From contig NC_064435.1 in assembly GCF_023343835.1 (NCBI RefSeq), positions 71,496,134 to 71,560,133 of the forward strand: 64,000 nucleotides of DNA, written 5' to 3'. This stretch comes from Lagopus muta. Its lineage: Eukaryota; Chordata; Aves; Galliformes; Phasianidae. This document shows positions 13,170 through 28,100 of this stretch, one piece after another (position 1 is the stretch's first letter; each line of letters starts with the position of its first letter). A model generated the notes under the pieces. It searched no databases, was not told where the DNA came from, and worked only from the letters and a program-made list of their open reading frames with translations. The position numbers and the translations under genes are program-made.

Positions 13170-16100
13170 GTATGTGTTCCATGCAGCTGGCTGCAATGTG
13201 GTTCTGTGTCTCTGCTAGATCTATGTAGTGAGACCTGCCTAAAGCTATACATGTGCCTTAGAGCAGAAGGTGGCCCCTCAAATCAAAGTGTAGTTACCAT
13301 CACCCAAATAATAAACATGGCATTTTTCACTGAAGGAAATAGTGAACTGCTGCATATACTGCCTGATTAATTATTTTTCTTGCTTCTGATGTATTTGGCT
13401 TCAGACTTGGAACAATGTGAGTTACACAGTGAAGGAAAAAAAAACAACTAGAGACCTGGCAGCATGGTGAAGTGATAATTGTAGCTTGGGAAAGAATATT
13501 GGCATCTGTCCTTGAAGGTCACGCTGTAGAAAGAAGTTGTCTGATGCAGCTGTAGCATTATTTTGAGAGTGTCTATTATTCTGCAGTTCTGTGAAAGAGA
13601 GAAAACCTACAGCCAGGTTTCCTTTTTAAAGTGAGGAAAAGGCAATTATCATCTACACTTGTTCCTTTAAACATGGTTAAATTATCCTGTGAACTCAGCT
13701 GCACTAAACTTCTGCTAATTCATAGTTTCTTACGTAGTTTGAGGGACTGTCTTTCATCACAACTGCAAGCATCATACAAGCATTCTGCTTTCACTACTTT
13801 AAGGTGGAGGTGGATAGGAGAAAAGACAATTGACAGAATACTTTATGTTATAAGGGATTCGTATAGCCTTCAGACATCTTGATATGAACTTCCTATGCAA
13901 AGTCCTTGAATTAGTAAGTTAGAAGAATGGGACTCATACTTTGCAGAACTGAACTTGTGAAGCATTACTTTGGCAGCACCTTCCTGTAGTAAATTTCAAG
14001 CTAACTGTCTGCTTCTCAGTATCTTAATTCGTCTGCTTTGTCCAGTTTCCAGCCCATGAAAACATAATCCACAGCATCTAATTTTTATTTTTTTTTCCCT
14101 GTGTGTGTAGGATCATCTTTTTTTTTTTTTTTTTAGCTGTATGCATAGTGTCATACTGACTTGTTGGGAGACGGGAATCTACAGAACAGTCTTAAGACTA
14201 ACTTGTGTTTAACAAGCTTCATGCTGCTGAGGAGGTAACAGAGCTTGAATGTCTTAATTTTATTTACAGAGGGGTCGTAACGAGGGACTGAGCAGTGGCA
14301 CTCTCTCAAAGTCATCCTCTTCAGGCATGCAGAGCTGTGGAGAGGAAGAAGGTGAAGAGGGAGCGGATGCTGTACCACTTCCTCCTCCCATGGCAATTCA
14401 GCAACACAGTCTTCTCCAGCCTGATTCACAGGATGACAAGGTAGGAAGAGGAAGCAGGGAAGGCTTTGCATGTTGAAACAACCTCTGTCTGCCCAAATCT
14501 TTCTTCTGTTTCCTGAAGTCTTGTAATGTATACTGTATGCCTTTATGATAGACAGAAATAATCACTGTGCCATCATTAAAAGGGATTTACTGGGGAAAGT
14601 GTGTAAATAAAATATATTTGTTTTAAACACGTAAGAACAGAAATTTTTCTTCTAGACCTTTGTATCCAGAAATGGGAAACTTGGTGGTTTTGCAGCCCTA
14701 CTTACATCTATTGAACAGATGCCATGCTTGTGTTTAGAAAATAATTGCTTTATAATCATACCTTTTGGGTACTAAATTTTAAATATTATGTGCATATAGA
14801 GTTTATCTGGAGAAATTAATAGTTGTATATTAGAAACCATTTTAGATTATAGATTCTTTACCAAGCCCTATTACTTTGAATAGCCTCATATCTGGGGGAA
14901 AAAGGAAAGTCAACATACATACCTTAGCAGAAAGAGCTGTTCGTGTTGACTTTAATGTTTTCTTAATAGCTGTATAGTTTTTTAAATTATTTTTATTCCT
15001 TTTAATATATACCCCTACAGGTGTGCAAAAAAGTTAATAACCAAGTTAGGGTAATAGTACAGCTCAGGGTTATCTTGCTTTTGTTTGTTGAAAAAAATGA
15101 AAATAAATGCCAGAAAGGATGATTAATAATTTTGTGTCAACAGTTGAAATTTCTGGATATCGGTAGTAATTGCATGAAGGAAATCTTATGTGTATATAAT
15201 CTTATCTTAAATGTTATGATGTTCATACATTGGGAGGGTTTATTTCAATTTTTAACACTGATCAAATCTTTAGAGGGCAGCTGTCAAACCAGGACAGAGA
15301 GGGTTTTAGAATGCAAACTATCTGGACTTGTGCAGCAAATATTGACATTACAATCATCTCACCATTTTGATGCTTAAAATTTTTAGCTGTTTTATTCATT
15401 CTTAGTGAATACTGTGGGTGAATGATCACTGTTTTGAGTGGTGCAGCTTTGGCTGATCTTGTTAATCTTTTATTTCCTTTTATCCCGCTGTCTTTCAATC
15501 GGGATTCAATGATCCCTGAAGTTGTCATTTGTAGGATAAAACTGTCTGGCTTCTATGTTTTATTTGCATTTATTTTCTACCTTTTTTCTGAGTTTGAAAA
15601 GTGTAATAAATGAGCTGGGGTAGCGGGATGTTAATATTTTGACCTGAAACAAACAAGGCAAAAACAGACATTTTAAAATCTTGCTGATCTTCAAACCCAG
15701 GATAATATTTTAGGGCTAGAAAATAATCTCACTTTGCGGTTTATAAATAGCATAAAAACAATGTTGGTGAAAATACATTAAAGTTGCTGCTAATTAGCTG
15801 CCTTATTTGTATGTCCCTTCAGTGATACCAAAAAAAAAAAAAGGAAAAAGCCTTATAAAATGTTGTTGAGATAAAAGTGGCTTTTACTTATTATTTGTTC
15901 TTTTTTACAGTGCAAGAACAGTTTTGTGAAGGGATATACTTGAAAGATAGTGTCCTTTCACTTCTGCATTTCTCTTGCAAAGTCAAGCAGCTTTGAGTAG
16001 CATTTAGTCACCAGTAAACTTTTTTAAAGGTTACACGCACCCACTGCTGTAAGGACATTGGGACGGTTTTTGAAGTAACTTAAACTGCACAGCAAGAGGC

Positions 16101-19100
16101 AAAGAAGTCCCATTGTGTGGTATTAGTCTTGGAGCTTGTGTGCCACCCTAAATTCCACACACCAAGACATACCACCGATTTCCAGTACCTAAAGCAAATG
16201 CTTTTTAGTACACAGAAGTGAGAAGCCAGAGCGAAGTTTTATCCAGCAGAACTCAGAGGACTCTACTGACAGAGCTTCTGATTGTTAAAAGGCTTGCAAC
16301 AAGTCCCCTGTTGTCTGCCTTCTGGGTAGAGTCTTTCACATTTCTGCCATGTTAGGTGGTTTCCTTTGGATCCCAAGGAATGTCTCCTCCTTTTCATGAC
16401 CTCAGAGGTTTGGCTCTGGTCTGCACCTCACTTCACGCATTTCTTCCTCTCTGTGGCTCCTGGTCGTTACTCATGCTGGAAACTCCCTGCTTTGCTGGGC
16501 TTCTCCATACTCAGCCTACTGTGGCCTCCAGCAGTATCTCACACTTGCATGTGCTCCTTTGCTCCCTCTACCTTTCTTTCTGCTCCCAGAGTACATCATC
16601 GAGAAGAAGGTCAACTGGCAGACTGTCTGTGCAGCCCTTCAGCTCCTTCTTTTACAGATAAATTAACTACATGAGATGGGAAACAACCAGTGCTGAAATT
16701 TAACCGACAGTCACATATGTCTGGAGCCCCCAATGTGAGAAAGACAGGGAGCTGTTGGAGAGGGTTCGCAAAGATGATCAGAGGGTTGGAGCACCTCCTC
16801 TGTGCAGACAGGCTGAGGGAGCTGGGCTTGTTCAGCCTGGAGAAAAGAAGGCTGTGGGGTGACCTCATTGCAGCCTTCCAGTACCTAAAGGAAGCCTACA
16901 AACAGGAGGGAGTCAACTCTTCACAAGGGTTGATAATGGCAGGACAAGAGGAAATGGTTTTAAGTTGAAGGAGGGAAGGTTTAGGTTGGATATCAGGGGG
17001 AGTTCTTTACTGTCAGAGTAGTGAGGTGCTGGAACAGGCTGCCCAGAGAGATTGTGGATGCCCCAACCCTGGAGGTGTTCAAGGCCAGGTTGAATGGGGC
17101 CGTGGGCAGCCTGGTCTAGTATTAAATGTGGAGGTTGGTGGCCCTGCATGTGGCAGGGTGGTTGGAGATTCGTGATTCTTGAGGTCATTTCCAACCCAAG
17201 CTATTCTTTGATTCTATGATATACACCCAACAGAGCAACAGATAGAACAGACTTTGACCAGAGCCTGATGACAATGCTGACAGTATTTTGTAAGGCTGAG
17301 CTAAACTCCATATCCAAAAGTTGCATACCAGCACAGCTTTGGAAAAAACTGATTGCTAGTTAGATGTCAAGAGTATACAGTTGCCTGAAAGACATGCTAG
17401 CTCTGGGCTTGCCAAGTTTTTGGTATGCATGCAAATATTGTGTGCTAGGCAATGCTGATATGTCTAATATCACTAAATAATACAGTCATTTTCTCCCATA
17501 AGAGCTCGTCTGCACAGTATGTATTCTTTTTGATAGAATCATTGCACACTTCATGGATTTACATTTGATGGCAGTTTACAAGTTGTTTGCATTTAATTTT
17601 TGGATAAGCAGTATTAAGTTTCAAGATCAGTTATGCTAATATGAAACTAATTATTTTTGCTTTTTGTTTTCTCTTTTTTGTAAATTGATGCAGCATTATG
17701 TTGACTTGTGTTCTGTCTCTGCTTTGGCTCAGTTCCCATATCTTTCCATTTAAAGTTGTCCGTATTTCCTTTGCTTACCCATCCCCTATTTTCCTTTCCA
17801 AATAAGGCAAATACAAGGCAAACTACCTAAATTATGTATATTGCTTTTTATATTGACCTATGGAAGCCTTGTCACACCCTAGTTGATTTGAGAAGAACCT
17901 CCTGTGTTAAGCTGTTATATGTGCCAGTTCTTTGTCCAATTTGTTGGAAACATTTGCAGAACAGCTTACCCTGTATTACACAATGTTCACTGTTCTGTTC
18001 GTAATATGAAGTAAGGTTCATATTGCACTGTTTCCATTTTCCAGTTATTTAATGATAAATGTAATGTGCAAACAACTCTGTTTGCAAATTACTGAGACTG
18101 AATTTAATGGCCCTCCCCAAAATCCTTTACTGTGAACACCTATTGCCTTCAGTTGTATCTATAAACTGGCATTTTATAGCTTGAGGCCAGAGATCTTCTG
18201 TACTCTACACATACGATTGGGGAAAATGGATGGCACAAGGAATGGTGAGCTCAATTTCCCCTCTGAATCTGAGCAATGTACTCCAGCTCCTTTAGAAAAG
18301 TAGATGCCCCTGGGTTACTGGTGTATTTTTTTCTTAGTTTAACTGGTTTTTCAGCTTGTATTTCATGCCCTCTCGGTTCTTGTTTATTTTCTGCGATTGT
18401 AGATTTGTTTTACCAGCAATAAAATATGTTAACAAACCGTTTGTTGTTCATTAGGTCAGCTCAGGTGATTTTTATAGCTGTTTGTCAGGCATTATTATAT
18501 TCAGCAAGATGAAGGATATTTCCTTAGCTTCTATTGCATGTAGGAACAGAAATTTTTATTTCAGTAATTATAACAAAAGGCACAATGTTCTTTCAACATT
18601 TAGCTTTGTGGGCTTTACTTAAAATTTCCACTTCCAGTTGCCTAACTTGGGATGATTTTAGTGTTATGCTGACAATTACTGAGTACCTTTATTCTTGAGC
18701 TAATGCCAAGCTGACGCTAGATTTTCTTGCTTTATGTCATTGCACAGACCTCTTCTCGATTATTGGTGCGGCCTACCAGCTCTGAGACGCCCAGTGCTGC
18801 AGAACTAGTCAGCGCAATTGAAGAGCTCGTCAAAAGCAAAATGGTGAGACTGACTGGCAGACAGCAAGTCCTAACCTGCTATTTAGAGAAAAGCTCCATG
18901 TTCATCCTCAGCATACAGCTTCAGTGTGTGAAATGTCATGTGTGTTTCAAAAGTCACTTTTGGGGCTGGAGTATGGGTCACTTTGTACACCCTCTTCTGT
19001 GGACTCACTTAGAAAATAGGTGAATGGCACTGCAGAGAGGTGAAATACAATAAATGTGAAGGAGAGGTGAACAAAGAAAATGCATATCCTACCAGCAAAA

Positions 19101-22100
19101 AAGAAAATGTCCAAGCAGAAAAACAAATGCTAAGACCCAGAATTACCCTAATTTGCCTCATAGAGCCGCATTAGAAGAATCTCTAAATCTAAATCTAAAA
19201 CTTAAAAGTAAATCTTGCTAAGTAAAACAGATACTGATCAAACAGCTTGTGCTATCTAGCTGTTCTTTAGGCAATGTGATAATAACTATACAAATAATAC
19301 CTATAAAGAGCAAGAGAGAATTGGTTTGAATGTTACTGGCTAACAAATTAAGTAGGCATAATTTTGTCAGATTTTTGAAGTTTATGTTTCCAAGTTTCTG
19401 TGTTACTGAAAATTCTCACTGGAAAAGAGTAGATTGTATAGCTAATTCCACAGTCTCTGCATTCAAAACTCAGCTGGACATGGTCCTAGAAAACATGTTC
19501 TAGCTGACCCTGTTTGAGCTGGGGCATTGGACTAGATGGTCCTTTCCAATCTATTCTCTTAATAATTTTCAGTCTGGCTTTTGCAACATACCTCTTTGGA
19601 CCTGGTAGAAGTGCCACTGTGAAGACTCTGCAGAGAGACACAACTTGGCAAACTCATGTTACCAGAAGTTTATATTTCCCAGATTCTTCTTAAATTTAAG
19701 CAGCTTTGAATTTCAGAATGAAAAATTGGCTTTTCCATTTCCTCATTCAGAAAGACTTAAACTTAACTTACATTATTGCATAAATAATTTCTGCATGCTT
19801 AAAGTGTTAACTTCAGTTTTTTCTTCTGTTGCACTGCGAGGGTGAATAAGAAGTCATCTGTGAGAAAATTCAAAGCAGCCTTTTGTAAATGGAAAATTTA
19901 ATAGTTCACATCTCTTCCATACAGCCTAGCAGTGGATGTAGATTAATGATCCTTGCATATAGTCCCTGCTGGAGATTTCTCATTTCACACGTGTAGCCAA
20001 GGGTCAGTTTTTCCAACTTTTTGGGCTGTCATGTTATTATTGGGTTTTTAATTTTTGTAGGAAGAAAAAAAAAAAGATTATGGAACCCCATCCTGGTGAA
20101 GTAAATCTGTCTTGCGTTAAAGACTGTAACACATGCAAGGAAATGTGATATATAACAATAGCTTGATCCAAGATTATGGGTTTAGATTAAAGAAGTCCAG
20201 TAAATATTTCAAAGAAATTTGTTCATATTATTTCTCCTATGGCTTCTCCATCTTCTAAACAAACAATAAGACTGAGCAGTCTGTGTGTTGGAAACCATTT
20301 ATCTGGCAGAAGAGAGAGATCGTTTCCTAGGATTTGAGCTGTCAAGCTCAAAAGCAAGTCAGTATGTTGGCCAGTTAATAAAATAAAATGTTTGACAAAA
20401 AAATGCCACTTCTGTTGTGATTAAAAATATAACTTCCAAAAAATTCTCTTTAAAGTTGTTCCATTTATTTTTGAAAATAGCTTACGTATGAGAGAACTAA
20501 ACAGTGATAAATATAATTTAACCTCTGTCAATAAGTACACATGCGTGTAGTTTCTACTACAGAAGTACTTACATCCTCAGCTGGATATTCTGACTTTCAG
20601 CCCGTTCTGCTCAAACTATTGAACTGCATTCTTTTCCTGTGAAGGAGAGAGTGATATTTAAAATGTGTTGTGCTTCTATGAAGTTAGATTTTCTGTCCTG
20701 GAAAACAAAGTTTTTGATAGGTTTCCTCAAAGTTTGAGACCTCTTTTGCCAAGATACAGTAATTGATATTCCATAGGTTCCCATACACAGATCTATGTAA
20801 ATACATCTGGAGACTAAAATGTCGTTGTCCTTTCTTGAATACATTTTTAGGCCTTGGAAGACCGTCCAAGTTCCTTGTTAGTAGATCAAGGTGACAGCAG
20901 CAGTCCATCCTTCAACCCTTCAGATAACTCTCTTCTCTCCTCATCATCACCTATAGATGAGATGGAAGAAAGGAAATCCAGCTCCTTAAAAAGACGACAG
21001 TAAGATCTCATTTTCACTCTGTTCTTAATAATGTTTTGAAGAGAGAAAAGGCCTGTTTAAAAAATGTCCATTTTGAACTGACAGCAGAAGCTGTTAATCT
21101 GGAAAGAAGAGGACTTGTGTTAGGTATCAAGCATGCAATTACATTATGTAAAGAAAAAATTCTTTCCTCAAACACTAGTCACAGAATAAATTTCCTGTAA
21201 CTTAATTTCAGTCGCACTGTTGTTTGACTTTTGTAATATGTCAATCTCAGTTAAGCAAAAATATGCAAATCTTTAAATATTCAGAGGTCTTTTAGGCTTC
21301 AAAAAATGATCATTTCCCTTCTTCTATACCCCTGTGCCATTCTCCAGGGATTCTTAATTCCTTTTGTAGTAGTTAAGTGTTACCATGGTAGAAGAAAAAC
21401 ATGCTTGTTATTATGCTTAAGAGTCCAGATCAGAGATATACTAGCATTTTATTTTAAACGGTAGTTAAATGTTTAATTTAAATGACACATGTAGGAAAAC
21501 ATCTAACTTGTGATAAACAGAAGCTAGCATGTTCCAGTTTCATAATCAAAGAAGCATTTTGCTTAGAAACTGTGTGCATTAATCCTTCGTTTTCAGCTGT
21601 GTTTATCAGCTATGCAAATGTCTAAAAGGCTATATATCATTAATCCTTTTTTAGAAGCATTTTTAATGAAATGTATGTTTGCCATTTCCTTTCCCCTGTA
21701 GCTACGTCTTGCAGGAATTAGTGGAGACAGAGCGTGACTACGTACGAGATCTGGGCTACGTAGTTGAGGTATGTTGTTTTTCATTAGTTTATTTTTTTTT
21801 TAATGTGGTATCAACCAACTGTGCGACTCAATTTATTTATCTATTTAACATTGCTAAATTCAAAAAAGCATTGTAGGCTAAGCAGGTAGAGGAGCTATCC
21901 TGAATTTGGAAGGCTTGCTCCTTCCCTACTGCTAAGCTTCTCTTAGACTTTGTATTTTCATCTTCTGTAAAAGGGATGAGACTTTAGGGAGATGCATAAC
22001 GTTGAGTTACCAATGAAACACATATGGAAAACCAGAGAAAATGCACATAACAGTGAATTTCGGCCTATCTATGTTCAATGCTTAACAGAAGGAGGAGAAA

Positions 22101-25100
22101 GAAAGGCACTAAATTTTCTTCTTGCATGGCCAAAATTTGGTTTTAGCTCTAAATCTTCCACCAAAGAAACATCCATCTCTTCCACACTATGGGGGAAACT
22201 ACAGATATTAACCTCTGAGGCAAAAGGTGGCCTTTTGATAATATTCCTATGAAATATCATTCATGAATATAATTATCTTCAGTACAATATTTTGTAACCA
22301 TAGTTCAGGAGAAGTTATGTGTAAAACAGTTTTATGATTTCTTTGGCTTTCTGTCCCAAGCAAATTGTTACTCTGGTCAGCTTGAAAGGCTTCTGAGGAA
22401 AGGGAGATTACAAGGTTACCCTCAGTTTTTTTAAGTTGGGATATTAAAAGTGAGTTTCTTTGCATTGTTGCAGGGTTACATGGCACTTATGAAAGAAGAT
22501 GGTGTTCCCGATGATATGAAAGGCAAAGACAAGATTGTATTTGGAAATATTCACCAGATTTACGACTGGCACAGAGAGTAAGTATATCTAACTTGTAAGC
22601 CTGCTAGTGAACAGTTCTACCTAAAAATACTAAATTGACTTAAAGAAAATTTTTGTTCCCTCAAATATTTAGAAACAAGGTAAATACACTTAGTCATGTG
22701 CTTTCACTTATTTATTTAGTAGATTCTGCTCAAAAATGTTGGTATGAAGATTTGTTTATATATCACAGCTGCTTCGGATAAGAATCTCTAGTATGGGTAG
22801 CATTGTGCAGAACTCATGTGTTTGTTTGAGATTTAGATTTCTCTGTTTAAGAATATAATCTTTAATGAATTTCTCAGAGATTAGCATGGCAATATGAACA
22901 CCTCAACCGCTCTAAACTAGGTAGGAGAAAAATTTCAATCCGTACATGAATGAAAATTTATTGAATACAAGTATTTTTCCATGTTGGCATGTGTGTCCAT
23001 TTGGAATATGTATTAAAATATTACACGGTTAATATTGTCATTTTGGAAATGTGTTAATATGCAACACAGTTGACAGGATGCAAAATGTATCTTGTAATAA
23101 GATTGCCTTGTAATCACTTGTTGCCATAATATATGCTATCAGAAAAAAATGCTTAACTTTGTTTATGTTCAGCTTCTTTTTAGGAGAGTTGGAGAAGTGC
23201 CTTGAAGATCCAGAAAAGCTGGGATCCCTGTTTGTTAAGCATGTAAGTGCAAATGTCTTCTATGGCCAAGCTCTAGTATGTTCTTACCAACAGAACATTT
23301 TTTAAGAATATATCTATGATGTAACATAGTTAAGAAAGTGCTATAAAATATTCCTCGTTGTAAGAGGAGGAGAGATTGTAAGAGCTTGTAAGTGGCCTAA
23401 GTAAATAGCCTTGGCTTTTTGTTGGCAGTAGCCTTCTAAGAAGAAATATGAGTATGGGCTCCATTTGTCAATTCAGTTGCAGTTCTGTTATTTCATATGA
23501 TGATACACACCTGTCTTCTAAATGTGGATATTAAAACCTAGATATCAGTGCACTGCCTTGAAAGACAGCAAGCAGGAAATAGGAAAGCAGCTTATTTTCC
23601 ATAGAGGTTTCTGGGTGTTCTAGTTCTGTATTTGTTCCCTTTTTGAGAATCACACCAGTGTTTGGGATTCATCCCTTTTCACCTGGGGAAGAAATAGTGA
23701 GTGCCAGACATTCATAGTGTTTAATTTTAGTCCAACACTGTACCCTTTATAATTCTTTACAATTTTCCCCCCTTTTCACTTTCCTTTTACTAAAAGGAGT
23801 GCCTGTGTGATGCATCTGGATATGGTAACACTTCAGAAGGAACTTAGATAAACTAGCTATCTAGAAACTAGATAATATAAAAAATTATGTACCACTAGTC
23901 ACTCAGTCACTCTCCTATAATCTTTTTTGGGGCATATTATTGTGTCAAAGAGCAATTGGGTATCTATTTGAGATGAATTCTCAGAGTACTCCAAATCACG
24001 TAAGGTAGATGAAAGAAAACGTGCCTGCTAAACGTGATTGTTTGCACAAGACAAAGGACAGCCTAGGTTTAAGCATATTTAGTGGGTTTCAAATTTTCCC
24101 AGTGGCCTTATGTTTGAAGTCAGCACCAGAATAGCAAAAAAAATAGAGAGCCAATCATTGATTGAACAGTAACTGGAAGTCAGGCTTAATTCCTTGACTA
24201 ATGATGAGGAGCCAGCGGTTTGATTTCCAAGGGATTATTAAAAAAAAAAAAAAGAAAAGCGAAGGGAGAGGGGAGAATCTTGACACTGGTGTAATGTGAT
24301 GAAACCAAGGGAGTAATTCTTCCCATTGCTGTTTTACTTTCTCCTGGTATATTTATTTGGACTGAATTGTCTTTGAAAGGCATGCTTATATTGCAGATGG
24401 AAAGGCATGTTGTGACATGTAACATCTTCTAGCACAACCCTAACTACCAGCTAGAATGTGAAAAATTCTATTAATCATTTTAATCTGTGCTTTGTATCAA
24501 TTTCAAGCTTCATTTTACTTCTTTTTTTTTTTTTTTTCTTTTTTTCTTTTTTTCTTTTTTCTTTTTTTTCATTACTGGTCATTGCTCTTTAATTCTCTGA
24601 CCAGGAAAAGCAGTCCTGGCAAAACTATTAGGAAGAATTTGGAACTGATTATAGACACATGTGATACGTCTGTGTTTCTTAACCATCAAGGTGGTCATCA
24701 AGAAAGAATCTTAGTATCAAAGCTATGCTCCCTTTTTTTCTTTGTTGCCTCAATTTAAAAACACGTGCACACACACAATACAGACTCAGAGTTCAGAAGT
24801 ACTAGCACCACTGTTCTGAGGCTACATCACCTGCTACTGCACACAAACTTGAATAGGACAGCTAATGCTACATAAAGGATAGACAGGTTTCTTCTAATTA
24901 CTCTGTTCAGCTAAACAGGAGGAGGATGCTGTTATACTATAGTAGTAACTAGATAATTCAAATAAAAGGCACTCAAATTTGTGATATTTTAGAGGCTTTC
25001 TTCATTTTTGTTGCTAAATAAAAAATGTAACCATTTTTGTAGTGTTTATTAAGGAACTTTCTAAGCTGTTGTCTCTATGCATCTGATGTTCAGGAGTGTA

Positions 25101-28100
25101 TATATAACTGTGACAATGTTTTGACTTGTGTTTGCTTTCTGAAATCATCGTGGTTTCCCCAAATAAATGGTTTTCAGATGTGTAGTTTTGTGAAATGTGC
25201 TCTATTTCAATCTGGCATGCTTTTTTCCCAATGATAATATGTCATTCTGCGTCCTTGTTTTTCTAGGAGAGAAGGTTGCACATGTACATAGTTTACTGCC
25301 AGAACAAACCAAAGTCTGAGCACATTGTCTCAGAATACATTGACACATTTTTTGAGGTAAGTTCTTGAGAGAAGATGTGTGCACAAACAAACCCTAAGTG
25401 TTATCAGATCTGTTGGTTAAAAAAGGACAGCACGTGTGGCTGTTATTGTCTTGAATTGTAATTTCTTGCCATTTCTGTTCTCATTTCTCAAGGATGATAC
25501 AGGTTTCTAACAACGTATTAATCTTATACTTGAACTTTAGATATTAATTAATCAATAATACCATCTTTACTAGCCTTAACCAGGATGGTTAGCAGTGTAT
25601 ATAAGTGAAATTCTGATGTTAGATGACCAACAATCTGTGAGTTAAGAATTATGTTTCAGTATACATTCTTTTCCAAAAAGACATAGAAGATGCTAGGAGG
25701 AGAGAATAGTTCCAAAGCAAAAGTGATACAGGGAAAGGACTCCATCCTTTGCTAATTGAAGATCAAATTCTGCTCTGTCTTTGCCAGTTTCTACTCTGAT
25801 AGCCATTAATAGTAATGTATGCTGCTGTGTTTCTAACTGAACTAAGCAATATCTGAAGCCAAAAAAATCTTTGTTTTACAACCCTCAGGATCTAAAGCAA
25901 CGCCTGGGCCACAGACTTCAGCTCACAGACTTGTTAATAAAACCTGTGCAGAGAATTATGAAATACCAGCTATTACTAAAGGTAAAGCAGCTCTGAGTTG
26001 AATAATGTAATATGTGGTAAATTATGTTTTCCCTTTTTAAATAATTGCTTATGCTCTTCTCTCCTACATAATAGAACCCAGATCTGTAAACAACGTCATA
26101 TGATTATTTTCTGACCATATTTAGGTAGCTTTGAAAATTGAAGTAAATAGATTGGACAATTAAATGTTGCATTGTTTTTTTGTTTGTTTAAACAGTTAAA
26201 GTTCAACTGAATTCAAGTCAGTGATGTGGAAAATGTTTAGAATTAGTACTAATGTCATACAAAGGGAAGGGGGATATCCCAACTGTCTTCATCTCTAGAT
26301 AAGATTCATCCCAACTTCTTCATCTATACATGCAACCATTTTAATTACACTTAAATGTTTACTGAAAAGCAACCCTGGAACTGTTGTCTTAATGTATGTC
26401 TTGTATATTCTAAAACAGAAGAGCTAATAAATGTTTAAAAATATGTAGAGGAGAGCACCACAGGAAGAAGCTTTAAAAAGAAAAAAAAAATTGTATGTGT
26501 GTTCTGCAGTCTCTCGTTCTCTGACAGAGAATATAGCAAACATAGATCTTCTCTGTGTGATTTAATGAGCACAAAACTTACATTATTATTTTTTCCTTTT
26601 TCAGGATTTCCTCAAATATTCTAAAAAAGCTAACCTTGATACAACAGAACTAGAGGTACTTGAAATGTTTTCTCTCAGTGATTTCAATGCTCTTTATTCT
26701 GAACTTGTTTTGACATTATTTTCCTTTTCTGATCTTCTCAAGGATCTCGTGCTTATAATGTGTTTACTTTTCACATTACTTTCTGTTCTCAAGTAACCAT
26801 AGCAAATGAAACAAAATTTTATCCTGTTAACATATATTTGGAAAATTAAGCTCTGACTTTTTATCTGTCTTGAACAGAGAGCTGTAGAGGTCATGTGTAT
26901 AGTACCAAAACGGTGTAATGACATGATGAATGTTGGCCGTCTGCAAGGATTTGATGTAAGTTGGTTGGGATTTTTCAGTGAGTTTTTGTCAAGTGCTCTA
27001 GAAATTAGATACTAACGTTATGGAAAGCATTGATGGGGAGAAGGAGGATAGGGTGCACAGTCACTAAGCTAGGCTGGAAGAGATGAAAATTGACTGTTGA
27101 TGCAATATGTATTAGCCAGATCACTGTCACATACTCTATCTGTGAAACCCTTTCTGCTTTGTAATGTAGGTATGAATTTGGATTCTTTCCCTTTTCAGCA
27201 CTCTGGAAAACATTAGAAGAATAAATGAGAAGTGGTAGGAAAGGAGCTTTTTGAGAACAGAATAATGAAAGTCCTGTAGTTTCAATCATAGAATTGTTTA
27301 ATCATAGAATTATAGAATTGCTCAGGTTGGAAAAGACCTTAAAAATCATCAAGCCTAACCAGAGCCTAACCATACTACCCTAACAATAACAACCCTCTGC
27401 TAAATCAAGTCCCTGAGCACCACATCCAAATGGTTTTTAAACACATCCAGGGATGGTGACTCAACTGCCTCCCTGGGAGCCTATTCCAGTGCTTAACAGC
27501 CCTTTTGATAAGGAAGTGTTTCCTGATATCCAACCTAAACTTACCTTAGTATAACTTGAGGCCATTTCCCCTCTTCCTGTCACCAGTGAGAAGAGACCAG
27601 CCCCACTCTCGCTGCAATCACCTTTCAGGTATTTGAAGAGAGCAAATCCCCTCAGCTTCCTCTTCCCCAGACTAAACAGCCCCACTTCCTTCAGTCACTC
27701 CTCTTAGGGCATATTCTCCAAGCCCTTCACAAACCTTGTTGCCCTTAAGTATTAATCAGTACTGTTAACAAGCCTTCAACTGCAAAATGAAAATAAAAGC
27801 CAGGAAGGGTGTGTATTTTCACTGTTTTCTGAAAAAGACATAGGAATTTCTTATGTATTAATGAATGCTCTAAGAGTCTGGGAGATACTCAAAGCAATTT
27901 TGGCATGGGCATCTGCTAAGATTGATTGGAAAAAAAATGAAGAGTTGTGCTAAATGTTTCCACTTGCTTCTGTTTTTAGGGTAAAATTGTAGCCCAGGGT
28001 AAGCTGCTACTCCAGGACACATTCTTGGTTACAGACCAGGATGCAGGTCTTCTGCCACGCTGCAAGGAGAGACGAGTCTTCCTGTTTGAGCAGATTGTCA

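Larger units (their letters stand above)
21000..26877 (+). other. TRIO: TRIO introns within the DH2 domain
   Basis: These introns separate the small DH2 exons listed individually within this span. They are AT-rich. The longest (23243-25266) has a 53-nt pure pyrimidine run at 24518-24570 and a poly(A) run near 24240-24253. I see no interspersed repeat or RNA gene in them. Confidence 0.85.

Noticed and set aside
16356..16674. Overlapping 101- and 102-codon plus-strand frames just before a CR1
   Set aside because: Two overlapping frames in different phases within an intron, with no domain or splice-site support.
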